Part shown: piece by piece, positions 36,391 through 46,404 of the stretch
Numbering within the stretch: position 1 is the first letter of the stretch
Layout: each line of letters opens with the position of its first letter
NCBI RefSeq assembly: GCF_000482325.1
Contig: NZ_KI535295.1
Location: 297,060-361,059 of the forward strand
Source: Bacillus sp. UNC438CL73TsuS30
GTDB lineage: Bacteria; Bacillota; Bacilli; Bacillales; Cytobacillaceae
Direction of reading: 5' to 3'
Length of the DNA stretch: 64,000 nucleotides
Notes under the pieces: generated by a model
Seen by the model: the letters and a program-made list of their open reading frames with translations, nothing else
Databases searched by the model: none
Told to the model about the DNA's origin: nothing
Position numbers and translations under genes: made by a program

Positions 36391-37865
36391 ATATTTCAAT
36401 CATAATAATGATAGCCGTTGTGATTTTTTGCATGTATACGGCAATACAGGCAGGTAAAGGAAAAAATGGCAAATTGGAAGAGTGGGCATTGGGCGGTCGA
36501 GGCATGGGTGCAATCATTACTTTCTTCTTATTAGCAGGGGAGTTTTTTACCGCCTTCACTCTAACTGGTTTAGTAGGACTAGCCTATAATAGTGGGATTG
36601 CGACTCTTTATATCATGTCATATATCTCGATTGCTTGTATTATTGGGTATTTTCTATTACCAAAAATTCGACATTATAGTAAAAAACATAATCTTATTTC
36701 ACAGGGTGACTTTTATGAGAAGAAATATAATAGTCCGTTTTTAGGGAAGCTGATTACAATCGTTGGAGCCATTGCAATTATTCCAACAATTGTAATGGCA
36801 TTAAAAGGGATGGGGCTGATTGTGTCTGTTGCATCCTACGGGGCGATATCTTCTACTGCAGCCATTTGGTTTGGAAGTATTATTGTCTTAATTTATACAT
36901 TAATATCGGGACTTCATGGTTCTTCGCGTGTAGCCTTAATTAAGGATATTCTTATGTTTGGTGTGCTTCTATTTTTAGGTCTATACTTCCCATTTCATTA
37001 TTATGATGGAGTTGGATTAATGGTTGAAAAAGTTGCTGAGGTTAAGCCTCAGGTATTACTTTTTCCTAATCAAGGTCTAAGTCTTGTATGGTATGTCTCC
37101 ACTGTCACATTAATGTGTTTAGGGTTATATTTGTGGCCAAATTCATTTTTATCGACTTATGCAGCGAAAAATGACAAAGCCCTTCGTAAAAATACAATTT
37201 TAATGCCGTTATATTCATTGATGCAGCTGTTTGCATGTCTTGTCGGATTAACGGCGATCTTAGCAATTCCGACTCTAACAGGAGCCGAAAGTGATTTAGC
37301 TTTAATAAAACTAGTATTTGAAACATTTGATCCATGGTTTGTAGGATTCATTGGAGCAGCGGGATTACTGGCATCTTTAGTACCGTGTTCTGTCGCGTTG
37401 ATTACCATTGGCTCTATGATCACTTCTAATATTTATATGCCATTGAAACCAGATACTTCCGTTCGTAAGCAAATGAATATTGCACGTCTATTTGCAATCA
37501 TTGCAGCGATTATTAGCTTATATGGATCATTAAATTCACACGGTGCCATCGTGTTCCTGCAATTAATTAGCTATAACTTTATTATGCAGCTATTCCCAGC
37601 TCTTATTTTTAGTTTACAGAAGAAAAACTTTGTTACGAAGCAAGGTGCAATCAGCGGTATTGTCATGGGTGTATCATTAGCACTATACTCCGCAGCTACA
37701 GGTACAACCGTGGCAACATTATTCCCGAGCCTACCTTCATTTATTTTAGATATTAATAATGGTTTATATATGTTAATCATTAACGCAATCGTAACAGTGG
37801 TTGTCAGTCTTGCAACACAAAAGTCATCAGCGGAAATCAACAGATTAGAAAGTGAGATTGTATAA
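36387..37865 (+). CDS. Sodium:solute symporter (SSS family)
   Basis: A 492-residue transporter with about 13 TM helices. The early EEWALGGRGMGAIITFFLLAG segment, the GDFYEKKYNSP loop and an NSFLSTYAAKNDKALRKN loop are typical of PanF/YhjB-like SSS members. It probably imports a carboxylate, amino acid or N-acyl amino acid with Na+. It is coupled to the small DUF3311 subunit upstream (ATGA overlap) and followed by an M20 hydrolase. The operon context points to uptake of the hydrolase substrate. Confidence 0.88.
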   Translation: MNISIIIMIAVVIFCMYTAIQAGKGKNGKLEEWALGGRGMGAIITFFLLAGEFFTAFTLTGLVGLAYNSGIATLYIMSYISIACIIGYFLLPKIRHYSKKHNLISQGDFYEKKYNSPFLGKLITIVGAIAIIPTIVMALKGMGLIVSVASYGAISSTAAIWFGSIIVLIYTLISGLHGSSRVALIKDILMFGVLLFLGLYFPFHYYDGVGLMVEKVAEVKPQVLLFPNQGLSLVWYVSTVTLMCLGLYLWPNSFLSTYAAKNDKALRKNTILMPLYSLMQLFACLVGLTAILAIPTLTGAESDLALIKLVFETFDPWFVGFIGAAGLLASLVPCSVALITIGSMITSNIYMPLKPDTSVRKQMNIARLFAIIAAIISLYGSLNSHGAIVFLQLISYNFIMQLFPALIFSLQKKNFVTKQGAISGIVMGVSLALYSAATGTTVATLFPSLPSFILDINNGLYMLIINAIVTVVVSLATQKSSAEINRLESEIV

Positions 37866-37866
37866 A

Positions 37867-38982
37867 ATGAAACATCAAAATTATGAATTGGCAAAAAAAC
37901 TGAGGCACGAATTGCATCAACATCCTGAACTTTCCAACGAAGAAGTTTGGACAAAACAGCATTTAATGGAGTTTTTGAAAGCGAATACAGAACTTGAACT
38001 TGTCGATAAAGGGAATTGGTTCTATTGCATTTATCGTGCAGGAACAGATCAGCCGAATATTGCTTTCCGTGCAGAATTTGATGCACTTCCAATGGATGAA
38101 TTCATCGAACTGCCGTGGGCTTCCGAGTTCCCTGGAAAAGCACACAAATGTGGTCATGATGGCCACGCAGCAACACTGGCAGGATTTGCGCTTGAAATCG
38201 ATCAAGTGGGTGCAGATAGGAATATCTTTTTCCTCTTCCAGCCTGCTGAAGAAACGGGGGATGGTGCTATTCAATGTGTTGATTTTATTCAAGAACACAA
38301 TATTGATGAAATTTACGCCTACCATAATATGAGTGGATTCCCTTACAAGTCTATAGGGATTATAGATGGAACGATTATGTGTGCATCTAAAGGGATGACG
38401 ATCCATCTGGAAGGTGCTCCTACCCATGCCAGTCAGCCAGAAAAGGGGATCAATCCATCCTTCGCAATCGGTAATATTATCGGAGCGATTCCTGAATTCA
38501 CTTCACCGGAAAAAAATAAAGGTCTTATCCTGTGCACCGTTGTACAAATCGATGTGGGTGAAAAAGCTTTTGGTATTGCTGCCTCAAAAGGAGACCTTCG
38601 TATGACCATACGTGCTCTATACGAAGAAGAATTGGATCGACTACAAGAAAACCTTGAAAACTTTGCAAAAGACCAAGCAGAAGAATTCGGGTTAAAAGTA
38701 AGTTTCCAATATAATGATGAGTTCCCGGAAACATTCAATCATAAAGAAAGTGCAGATAAAATTCGTATGGTTGCAAAAGCCAAGGGAATGGAAGTAATTG
38801 AAGTGGAAGAAGCATTCCGTGCTTCTGAAGACTTTGGACACTTTACAAAGTTAACAAAGGGTGCATTTTGCTTTATTGGAAATGGGGAAAATTATCCACA
38901 TATTCATACACGGGAGTATGATTTCCGTGATGAACTCATTGAAACAGGAGTGGAACTGTTCAAAGGACTTGTGGAGCTATAA
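37867..38982 (+). CDS. M20D amidohydrolase/deacylase
   Basis: A 371-residue metal-dependent amidohydrolase (IAA-amino acid hydrolase/N-acyl-amino acid deacylase type). Metal and catalytic motifs are HKCGHDGHAATLAG, FQPAEETGDGA and the C-terminal SEDFGHFTK. The insert lid spans about 170-280. The ATG at 37867 follows the symporter stop by 1 bp; a GTG at 37852 would overlap the symporter. It is probably the hydrolytic step that frees the amino acid used by the aminotransferase of this operon. Confidence 0.88.
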   Translation: MKHQNYELAKKLRHELHQHPELSNEEVWTKQHLMEFLKANTELELVDKGNWFYCIYRAGTDQPNIAFRAEFDALPMDEFIELPWASEFPGKAHKCGHDGHAATLAGFALEIDQVGADRNIFFLFQPAEETGDGAIQCVDFIQEHNIDEIYAYHNMSGFPYKSIGIIDGTIMCASKGMTIHLEGAPTHASQPEKGINPSFAIGNIIGAIPEFTSPEKNKGLILCTVVQIDVGEKAFGIAASKGDLRMTIRALYEEELDRLQENLENFAKDQAEEFGLKVSFQYNDEFPETFNHKESADKIRMVAKAKGMEVIEVEEAFRASEDFGHFTKLTKGAFCFIGNGENYPHIHTREYDFRDELIETGVELFKGLVEL

Positions 38983-39011
38983 AAGACATTTGAAGTAATT
39001 TCACGCATAAA

Positions 39012-39044
39012 AAAGGCTCTCAACCGAAATGAACGAGAGCCTTT
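39012..39044. terminator. Bidirectional terminator of the sigma-54 operon and the TetR gene
   Basis: A perfect 10-bp stem (AAAGGCTCTC / GAGAGCCTTT) lies between the convergent M20 and TetR genes. The U-tracts are short. Confidence 0.75.
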
Positions 39045-39092
39045 CAAATATTGAAAATGAACGCTTTGCGAACTTTGGGTGTTTGTTCCTAC

Positions 39093-39698
39093 TTAACTTT
39101 TCACACACTCCAGTTTCGGATCAAAAGTATCAAAAAACGGGATAAGCAGCTCCATATGTTCTGGTCCTAATTTATCTGTAGAATGGAGCAGCCAGTCGAA
39201 GATAATGCCCCTGGTATAAATGAGAATCATATGGGCGATAAATCCGGCATCCATATCCCGGCGGAGTTCATTTTGCTCCTGTCCTTTTTGAATGATCCCT
39301 TTAAAATGGTTAAACATTCGCCGTTCCTGCGAAATCATGTAGGAAGGCTGTTCGTCATTGATTTGCAGGGTATAGATGGTCTTTGTCCATTCTCTGCGGC
39401 TTTCATTTACATAATTGTACATTTCCCAGCATAGGGCAATCAATTCTTCTTTATTAGATTGATAGGTTTGTGATGATACTCTGGTGATTACTTCCTCATC
39501 AAGATCAAACCAGGAACTAAGGATAATTTCTCCTTTATTTTTAAAATGATTATAAAAAGCCCCTTTGGTGACCCCGGCTTTTTTACAAATATCATCAATT
39601 GTTGTATTATGGTAGCCTTTCTTGAGAAAGAGCTCCAAACTGATCTGGTTCAGTTTATTGCGCGTTTTTTTCGCTTCTTCCCTGCTTTTTCGAGCCAT
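39093..39698 (-). CDS. TetR-family regulator of the ABC/aldolase operon
   Basis: A 201-residue TetR repressor. The N-terminal helix-turn-helix is classical (residues 10-55, KKGYHNTTIDDICKKAGVTKGAFYNHFKNKGEI), and the C-terminal ligand domain resembles TetR_C proteins. AAAGGAG lies about 10 bases before the ATG. It is divergent from the peptide-type ABC operon and probably controls it. Matching inverted half-sites lie near both starts. Confidence 0.87.
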   Translation of the reverse strand: MARKSREEAKKTRNKLNQISLELFLKKGYHNTTIDDICKKAGVTKGAFYNHFKNKGEIILSSWFDLDEEVITRVSSQTYQSNKEELIALCWEMYNYVNESRREWTKTIYTLQINDEQPSYMISQERRMFNHFKGIIQKGQEQNELRRDMDAGFIAHMILIYTRGIIFDWLLHSTDKLGPEHMELLIPFFDTFDPKLECVKS

Positions 39699-39717
39699 TT
39701 TGACATCGCTCCTTTAC

Positions 39718-39728
39718 TAGAAATACAA
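39718..39728 (+). promoter_or_regulatory. Candidate TetR half-site near the repressor gene
   Basis: TAGAAATACAA occurs here and, in inverted orientation (TTGTATTTCTA), at 39948-39958 near the start of the ABC operon. Confidence 0.35.
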
Positions 39729-39937
39729 TTTTTCCCTAAAAAGGTAATCCAGAAGTAAATCATAACACAGAATGAAATCTAACAAAATTAGAAGAAAATC
39801 AATAATATTATTTATTTTTTTAATTATTGAAAAATTCAAAAACCTATAGTAAGATGAAAACATCAATTACATACTCCGGTATCTAAATGATAAAATATGT
39901 CTTTGGATTTATCAATCATAAAGGAGGGAAATAGGAA

Positions 39938-39958
39938 AAAAGTACTTTTGTATTTCTA
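39938..39958. promoter_or_regulatory. Candidate operator upstream of the ABC operon
   Basis: An AAAAGTACTTTT palindrome is followed directly by the inverted copy TTGTATTTCTA of the half-site at 39718. It lies about 40-60 bp before the substrate-binding protein start. Confidence 0.4.
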
Positions 39959-39995
39959 AAGTAGAGTAAGAGATTTTAAAAGGAGGGTTCTTTTT

Positions 39996-41594
39996 ATGAT
40001 GAATAGGAAATCAAAGTCTTTATATCTTACTGTCATGATTGGTTTGATTATTGCTGTTATACTTTCCGGCTGTTCGGGTTCAAAAACCACTACCTCGGAT
40101 TCTCAAGCATCCTCGAAAAAGCAGGAAAATCCAGGGAAGCCACAGTATGGCGGTGTATTAAAAATTTCCTCACCTATTGAACCCGCAAATATAGGGAATC
40201 CGCCTGAGCAGGTTGGAAGCGGTTTCTTACACATGATGGCTCCCGTTCTTGAAACACTTGGAAAATTTAATGAGAAGGGTGAAATGCAGCCGCTTTTAGC
40301 AGAAAAGTGGGAAACCAACCCGGAGGCAAAAACCATTACCTATTATTTAAAAAAAGGCATTAAATTCCACGACGGTACCGATTTTAACGCGAAGGCTGTG
40401 AAATGGAATATTGAATTATTCCAAAAAGCTAAACGCGGCGAAGTAGATGGGATTAAGTCGATTGACGTAGTAGATGATTCTACTGTTCGAGTGAACCTGA
40501 CGGAATGGAACAGCAGTTTGAACAACGCACTTTGTTTCTGGATTCAAATGATTTCGCCGACTGCTTATGAAAAGAACGGAAAAGACTGGGCAGCTAGCCA
40601 TCCCGTGGGCACTGGTGCATTCGCATTTGATAGCTGGCAACGCGGCGTCTCTATAAAATACAAGAAAAACGAGAATTACTGGCAAAAGGGTCTTCCATAT
40701 CTTGACGGTGTTGAATACAAAATCATTCCAGATGCAATGACGGCCTCCGCTGCCTTCCAGAAAAGAGAAGTAGATGCATCATTCTATTTACCGGTTGATA
40801 GGGTCCTAGAATTAGAAAAGAACGATCAATATAAAGTCGTCACACTTACAACAGGCCTTGGCAACAGAGAAAACGGGCTGATCCCAAATAGCGGAAATCC
40901 AGATTCTCCATGGGCCAATCCAAAGGTCAGAGAAGCTTTAGCGCATGCGATTGATGCGAAAACCATTGTTGAAAAAGTCCTTAAAGGCGGCTATGAAGTA
41001 ACAGACCAGTGGGGGCCGATGACAGGTTCTTCTTACAATAAAGATGTAAAAAAATTCGATTTTAATCCTGAAAAGGCGAAGAAATTGCTGGCTGAAGCAG
41101 GATATCCAAACGGCTTCAAAACGAAGCTTCTCTCTTGGCCAGGCCTTGAGCATGAATCACTTCCGCCTGTTTATCAGAGCTATTTAAAGGAAGTTGGAAT
41201 TGATGCGGAAGTTGTAAACGTTGATACGGCTAGAATGTATGAACTAATTGGCACGAAGTGGGACGGGTTGATGTACTTTGACGTCATTACCTCCCCAGAC
41301 CTCCCGCTTTACATGGAACGTTACTTAAGCAAAAAAGCCAAATTATACGTAAACATTGACCATCCGGAAAAAGTGGAAGCGCTCATTAAAAAGGGTAAAG
41401 CTGCAACCGATCCGGAAACAAAGCAGCAGGCAAACCTTGAATTACAGAAGGCTGTCTTCGAGGAAAACCATATGTTCTTCCCATTAGCGATTACGACGAT
41501 GCCAATTGTTATGTATCCAAATATTCAAGGCAGCGGATTTAATGAAACATATGGCAATGTGTATTCTCCAGAAAAGACATGGCTTTCAAAATAA
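39996..41594 (+). CDS. ABC transporter substrate-binding lipoprotein (peptide/nickel type, SBP_bac_5)
   Basis: A 532-residue extracytoplasmic binding protein. It has a signal peptide with lipobox LSGCSGS, a Ser/Gln/Lys-rich linker, then the family 5 fold with GVLKISSP, LAEKWETNPEAKTITYYLKKGIKFHDGT and NPKVREALAHAID. It delivers a di/oligopeptide or similar solute to the permeases that follow. AAAGGAGGG precedes the ATG. It is the first gene of a seven-gene run ending at 48291. Confidence 0.92.
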   Translation: MMNRKSKSLYLTVMIGLIIAVILSGCSGSKTTTSDSQASSKKQENPGKPQYGGVLKISSPIEPANIGNPPEQVGSGFLHMMAPVLETLGKFNEKGEMQPLLAEKWETNPEAKTITYYLKKGIKFHDGTDFNAKAVKWNIELFQKAKRGEVDGIKSIDVVDDSTVRVNLTEWNSSLNNALCFWIQMISPTAYEKNGKDWAASHPVGTGAFAFDSWQRGVSIKYKKNENYWQKGLPYLDGVEYKIIPDAMTASAAFQKREVDASFYLPVDRVLELEKNDQYKVVTLTTGLGNRENGLIPNSGNPDSPWANPKVREALAHAIDAKTIVEKVLKGGYEVTDQWGPMTGSSYNKDVKKFDFNPEKAKKLLAEAGYPNGFKTKLLSWPGLEHESLPPVYQSYLKEVGIDAEVVNVDTARMYELIGTKWDGLMYFDVITSPDLPLYMERYLSKKAKLYVNIDHPEKVEALIKKGKAATDPETKQQANLELQKAVFEENHMFFPLAITTMPIVMYPNIQGSGFNETYGNVYSPEKTWLSK

Positions 41595-41658
41595 TGAAAA
41601 AGCTTGGGGGGATGATGATTCATCTTCCCCTCTTATCTAACTGAAAAGGAGAGCTGTC

Positions 41659-42603
41659 ATGATTGCGTTTATTTTCCGCAGGCTATTGCAGACCGTCATT
41701 GTTTTGTTTATGGTGACCCTTATCGTATTTTCCATTCTGCAGGTTTTGCCGGGAGATCCTGCACGGACTTTGCTGGGACCTGAAGCCTCACCGGAACAAG
41801 TAGAACAAATCCGCGAAGATTTAGGGCTGAACCGCTCGCTGCCAGTTCAATATATTACCTGGGTTGAACATGCCGTTCAAGGGGATCTGGGCAAGTCGAT
41901 TGCCCTTAAAGAAGATGTCACGAAGATTATTGGAGAACACCTGCCAAAAACCATTTATATTAGTATTCTTTCGATGGTATTAGCCATCCTGATCGGGGTG
42001 CCGGCCGGGATTATTGCGGCCATTAGAAGGGGAGGAAAAATTGATTCCCTCATTTCCGTCGTCTCAAACTTTGGAATGGCGGTACCTGCCTTCTGGCTCG
42101 CTGTATTATGTATTTATTTCTTCAGCTTAAAACTGGGATGGTTTCCGGTGCAAGGATATACCTCTCCATTTGAAGATTTCTGGTTGAGTCTAAAGCAGGT
42201 CATTATGCCTGTTATCTGTCTTGCCTTTGCGGCGCTAGCTTCCTTTGCCCGCCAGACTAGGTCAGCGATGCTTGAAGTCATTATGCAAGATTTCACCAGA
42301 ACAGCCCGTTCCAAAGGATTAAAAGAAAATGCAATTATTATTAGACATATACTGAAAAACGCCATTATTCCTGTTATCACCTTAATCGGACTGCAGGTGC
42401 GGAACGTCGTCGGAAGTACCATATTTGTTGAGCAAGTCTTCAATGTTCCGGGTATGGGCCGGCTTGTCGTTCAAAGTGTCTTTAATCAAGACTTTGTTGT
42501 CGTTCAGGGCTGCGTGCTCGTCATTGCCATTATCGTTGCCCTTACCAATCTATTGATTGATATTTCATATGGCTATGCAGACCCGCGGATACGGATTAAA
42601 TAA
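41659..42603 (+). CDS. ABC transporter permease (DppB/OppB type)
   Basis: A 314-residue inner-membrane permease with six TM helices. It has the N-terminal LPGDPARTLLGPEASPEQVEQIREDLGLN segment seen in DppB-type subunits and the EAA-loop region FTRTARSKGLKENAIIIRH that contacts the ATPase. GGAGAG precedes the ATG. It pairs with the downstream DppC-type permease. Confidence 0.93.
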   Translation: MIAFIFRRLLQTVIVLFMVTLIVFSILQVLPGDPARTLLGPEASPEQVEQIREDLGLNRSLPVQYITWVEHAVQGDLGKSIALKEDVTKIIGEHLPKTIYISILSMVLAILIGVPAGIIAAIRRGGKIDSLISVVSNFGMAVPAFWLAVLCIYFFSLKLGWFPVQGYTSPFEDFWLSLKQVIMPVICLAFAALASFARQTRSAMLEVIMQDFTRTARSKGLKENAIIIRHILKNAIIPVITLIGLQVRNVVGSTIFVEQVFNVPGMGRLVVQSVFNQDFVVVQGCVLVIAIIVALTNLLIDISYGYADPRIRIK

Positions 42604-42615
42604 GGAGGGAAATAG

Positions 42616-43515
42616 ATGACAACTGAAATCATCGCTTCTGAAAAAGCCGTGGAACAGAAGGTGAAAAAGACAAGTAATGCAAAACGCTTCCTTCGTGTAT
42701 TCCTTGCCCGAAAAACGGTTGTAGTGAGTTTGGTCATTATCTTCATTATGATGATTTGCGGCATATTTGCCCCGTTGCTTGCACCCTATGATCCATATAA
42801 ACAAGACTATACACAGATCCTTGCAAACCCATCACCAGCACATCCATTGGGAACAGACCTGATTGGACGGGATGTCTTGAGCCGGATTATTTATGGCAGC
42901 CAGGCAGCACTGCTTGTGGGTATTGTATCCGTTGCCATTGCAAGTGTGATTGGGATCATCCTAGGATTATTTTCCGGCTATGTTGGCGGATTAATAGATG
43001 CCATTATTATGAGAGCAATGGACGCCCTTATGGCGATTCCTCCTATTATATTGGCAGTGGTTTTCGTGGCAGCCTTTGGAGGAGGTTTAAAGAACGTCAT
43101 CATTACGTTAGGTCTGTCACTTGTACCGACTTACGCTCGGTTAATGCGGGGTCAGGTACTAGCGATTAGGGAATCAGATTATATTGTGGCGCAGGAGCTG
43201 ATGGGTTCGACGAACATAAGAAATATGATCAAGCATGTACTGCCAAACTGTATTTCACCGCTGATTGTTTTGATCACCTTAAACTTTGGTGTAGCCATTT
43301 TGTCTGAAGCGGGACTTAGCTTTTTAGGACTTGGAATTGTACCACCGAAAGCTGCTTGGGGTTCGATGATTAATGACGGCTATAAATATTTATTATCCAA
43401 TCCAATCCTTTCTTTTGCACCCGGAATGGCAGTCGTACTGGTAGTTGTGGCCTTTAATATTATTGGAGATGCATTAAGGGATGCCCTTGATCCACGCTTG
43501 AAAGGAAGCTTGTAA
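42616..43515 (+). CDS. ABC transporter permease (DppC/OppC type)
   Basis: A 299-residue permease. It has the N-terminal OppC_N segment (LAPYDPYKQDY ... HPLGTDLIGRDVLSRIIYGS) and the EAA loop around VAQELMGSTNIRNMIKHVLPN. AAGGAGG precedes the ATG, and it starts 12 bp after the DppB-type gene. Confidence 0.93.
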   Translation: MTTEIIASEKAVEQKVKKTSNAKRFLRVFLARKTVVVSLVIIFIMMICGIFAPLLAPYDPYKQDYTQILANPSPAHPLGTDLIGRDVLSRIIYGSQAALLVGIVSVAIASVIGIILGLFSGYVGGLIDAIIMRAMDALMAIPPIILAVVFVAAFGGGLKNVIITLGLSLVPTYARLMRGQVLAIRESDYIVAQELMGSTNIRNMIKHVLPNCISPLIVLITLNFGVAILSEAGLSFLGLGIVPPKAAWGSMINDGYKYLLSNPILSFAPGMAVVLVVVAFNIIGDALRDALDPRLKGSL

Positions 43516-43538
43516 GAAACAATGGGAGGTGTACATAA

Positions 43539-45572
43539 ATGAGCCATTTGCTCGAGGTTAAAAATTTACAAACACTATTTACGGTCGACCGTAATGTCGT
43601 AAAAGCAGTTGATGGCGTTTCCTATTACGTGGATGAGGGAGAAATCGTTGCAGTCGTCGGCGAGAGCGGCAGTGGGAAATCCGTGACACAGTATTCCGGG
43701 ATCCAGCTGATCCCGACACCCCCTGGTAAAATTGTCGGTGGCGAAGTCTTATTTCATGGAAAGAATTTGCTTCAATTAAGCGGCGAGGAGCTGCGTCAGG
43801 TGCGTGGTGGGGATATCGGCGTAGTGTTCCAGGAACCGATGACATCACTTAATCCCGTATTAACGATTGGGTACCAAATTATCGAAACCATTATTCTTCA
43901 TCTGAAGATGAATAAGAAGGATGCCCGCAAACATGCGATTGAACTTTTGAAAAGTGTGGGGATCCCTGATTCAGAAGCAAGAATTGACTATTATCCACAC
44001 CAATTTAGCGGCGGCATGCGCCAGCGGGTGTGCATTGCGATGGCAATGGCCTGCAATCCGAAAATCCTCATTGCTGATGAAGCAACGACGGCGCTTGATG
44101 TAACCACACAGGCTCAAATCCTGGAAATGCTAAAAGATATTGTGAAAAATACAAAAACCTCTGTCGTAATGGTTACCCATAATTTAGGGATAGTAGCCCG
44201 CTATGCAGACCGTATTTATGTCATGTATGCAGGGGAAATCGTCGAATCAGGCACCACGAAGGAGATTTTTTCAAATCCAAAGCATCCCTATACGATTTCC
44301 CTATTGAACGCCATCCCAAGATTGGATGATCCAAAGGGCAGGCAGCTGATTCCGATTGACGGGATTCCTCCATCTCTTATAAACAAACAGGACATTTGTG
44401 CCTTTTTGCCAAGATGTCCGCATCGGACGGCGGCCTGTTCAAAGAAACCAGCACCAAGGCTTCAATCTCATGGCGGAAACCATTATGCAGCCTGTTATGA
44501 AGATGTGACGAATGAAACAATGGGAAAACTGGCATCAGGCAGTTCCGCTTTGATGGATGCTCCAGTTGAACATAAAGAATTGAACGAAACCTTATTAGAG
44601 GTAAAAAATTTAAAAATGTATTTTCCTGTCATGAAAGGTGTCTTAAAGCGGAAAGTGGCAGATGTGAAGGCAGTGGACGATGTCAGCTTTTCGATTAAAA
44701 AAGGGGAAACCCTTGGATTGGTTGGGGAAAGCGGCTGTGGGAAGACCACGATTATTCGTAGTATTTTACGGATGTATGAACCGACTTCAGGTGAAGTGAT
44801 TTTTGACGGACAAAACATTGCCAATATGCCAAAGAGCAAACTGCGTCCAATTCGCCGAAACATCTCCCTAGTGTTCCAGGATCCGTTTAGTTCACTCGAT
44901 CCCCGGCAAACGGCGGGAAGCATTGTCGGTGAGCCATTGATTATTCATAAATTAACGAACACAAAAGCGGAATATGAGAAACGTGTAGATGAATTGTTCG
45001 AACTTGTCGGTCTGAATCCCGCATGGAAAAACAGAGTCCCCCATGAATTCAGCGGCGGGCAAAGGCAACGGATCGGAATTGCCCGGGCATTGGCGAGTAA
45101 CCCTTCGTTTATCGTTTGCGACGAAGCCATTTCCGCACTGGATGTGTCGATTCAGGCGCAAATTATTAATCTATTAGAAGATTTACAGAAAAAGCTTGGT
45201 CTTACCTATCTATTTGTCGCTCACGACCTGTCCGTTGTCCGCCATATCAGCGACCGGGTAGTGGTGATGTATCTGGGGAAGATTGTCGAAGTGGCAGATT
45301 GGAAGTCACTCTATGAGAATCCGCTCCATCCTTATACAAAAGGATTGCTTGCGGCAGTCCCGATACCGGACCCATTTGTGGAAGAAAACCGAGAACATGT
45401 GATGCTGGAAGGGGAAATTCCAAGCGTGATGAACCGGCCCAAGGGCTGTGCCTTCTTTAACCGCTGCCCGATGGCAACCAAGGAATGCAGCGAAGTGGAG
45501 CCGCCGCTTGTCGAAACCGAAGAGGGACATAGTGTAGCTTGTATTAAAATTGGAAAAGAGGTTGGAGTATGA
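43539..45572 (+). CDS. Fused DppD-DppF ABC ATPase (two nucleotide-binding domains in one chain)
   Basis: A 677-residue protein with two complete ATPase halves. The first (about 1-330) has Walker A GESGSGKS, signature FSGGMRQRV and a Cys-rich tail ([14 protein letters not shown]). The second (about 350-677) has Walker A GESGCGKT, signature [10 protein letters not shown] and its own Cys tail ([14 protein letters not shown]). Most Bacillus peptide transporters use two separate ATPases; this fusion replaces both. It overlaps the aldolase start by 4 bp. Confidence 0.94.
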   Translation: MSHLLEVKNLQTLFTVDRNVVKAVDGVSYYVDEGEIVAVVGESGSGKSVTQYSGIQLIPTPPGKIVGGEVLFHGKNLLQLSGEELRQVRGGDIGVVFQEPMTSLNPVLTIGYQIIETIILHLKMNKKDARKHAIELLKSVGIPDSEARIDYYPHQFSGGMRQRVCIAMAMACNPKILIADEATTALDVTTQAQILEMLKDIVKNTKTSVVMVTHNLGIVARYADRIYVMYAGEIVESGTTKEIFSNPKHPYTISLLNAIPRLDDPKGRQLIPIDGIPPSLINKQDICAFLPRCPHRTAACSKKPAPRLQSHGGNHYAACYEDVTNETMGKLASGSSALMDAPVEHKELNETLLEVKNLKMYFPVMKGVLKRKVADVKAVDDVSFSIKKGETLGLVGESGCGKTTIIRSILRMYEPTSGEVIFDGQNIANMPKSKLRPIRRNISLVFQDPFSSLDPRQTAGSIVGEPLIIHKLTNTKAEYEKRVDELFELVGLNPAWKNRVPHEFSGGQRQRIGIARALASNPSFIVCDEAISALDVSIQAQIINLLEDLQKKLGLTYLFVAHDLSVVRHISDRVVVMYLGKIVEVADWKSLYENPLHPYTKGLLAAVPIPDPFVEENREHVMLEGEIPSVMNRPKGCAFFNRCPMATKECSEVEPPLVETEEGHSVACIKIGKEVGV

Positions 45573-46369
45573 GCCATACGAAGAGAATCGACAAAGCATT
45601 ACAAACCAGGGGATTTGCGGTTGGAACCTTTCTATCCTTTAACAGTCCCGATGTAGCAGAATTTGCTGGCCACGCCGGGTTCGATTTTGTCCTGCTTGAT
45701 GCAGAGCACAGCACGTTCTCTTTTGAAGGTTCAGTCGAAATGATCCGTGCTGCAACGGCTGGCGGAACAGCTGCCGTCGTCCGTCTTCCATCCAGTGAGC
45801 ACTCTGGCATTACAAAAATCTTGGATGCCGGCGCAGCCGGGGTTCTGATTTCGAGCGTCAGGACAGGAGAAGAAGCAAGAAGGGTTGTGCAGGCAGCGAA
45901 ATATGGACCTGCCGGCAAACGGGGCTTCACTCCTAGCATGCGGGCGATGGATCGGTTTAAAACCCCTAAGGATTACCGAGAGTGGAGCGACAACAACCTC
46001 TTAATCTGGGTAATTATCGAAAATGAAGAGGCGTTAGAAAATATGGAAGACATTCTCGATTCCGGCATTACCGGCATTATGCCTGGTCCTTATGATTTAT
46101 CGATGGCTATGGGATACGAGGGGGACACCACCCATCCGGAAGTGGTGAAAGCCTTGGACCGCGTCATCGACCTTGCCGTTAGGAAAGGTGTCGATCTTGC
46201 TGTATTTTCCGAGGTGACAGAAGGGGAAGGAATACCAACACCGTTCGAAATAGCTATGTCTTGGAAAGAGCGCGGAGCCCGGTTTATTCATTTTAGCACG
46301 GATCGGATGATCATGGCGTCAGGCTACGGAAAAATCTTAGACGGTTTGAAGGAACCGCTTGACGTATAG
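45569..46369 (+). CDS. HpcH/HpaI-family aldolase
   Basis: A 266-residue metal-dependent class II aldolase of the 4-hydroxy-2-oxo-heptanedioate aldolase family, which cleaves 4-hydroxy-2-oxoacids to pyruvate (or oxaloacetate) and an aldehyde. The catalytic LLDAEHSTFSFE motif has the conserved His, the metal-binding Glu is in WVIIENEEALEN, and the substrate loop is MPGPYDLSMAMG. Its ATG overlaps the ABC ATPase stop, so transport and cleavage are coupled. The exact substrate cannot be read from sequence. Confidence 0.88.
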   Translation: MSHTKRIDKALQTRGFAVGTFLSFNSPDVAEFAGHAGFDFVLLDAEHSTFSFEGSVEMIRAATAGGTAAVVRLPSSEHSGITKILDAGAAGVLISSVRTGEEARRVVQAAKYGPAGKRGFTPSMRAMDRFKTPKDYREWSDNNLLIWVIIENEEALENMEDILDSGITGIMPGPYDLSMAMGYEGDTTHPEVVKALDRVIDLAVRKGVDLAVFSEVTEGEGIPTPFEIAMSWKERGARFIHFSTDRMIMASGYGKILDGLKEPLDV

Positions 46370-46404
46370 TTTTTTTATCAGAAAACAAAAGGAGCAGTGT
46401 GAAG

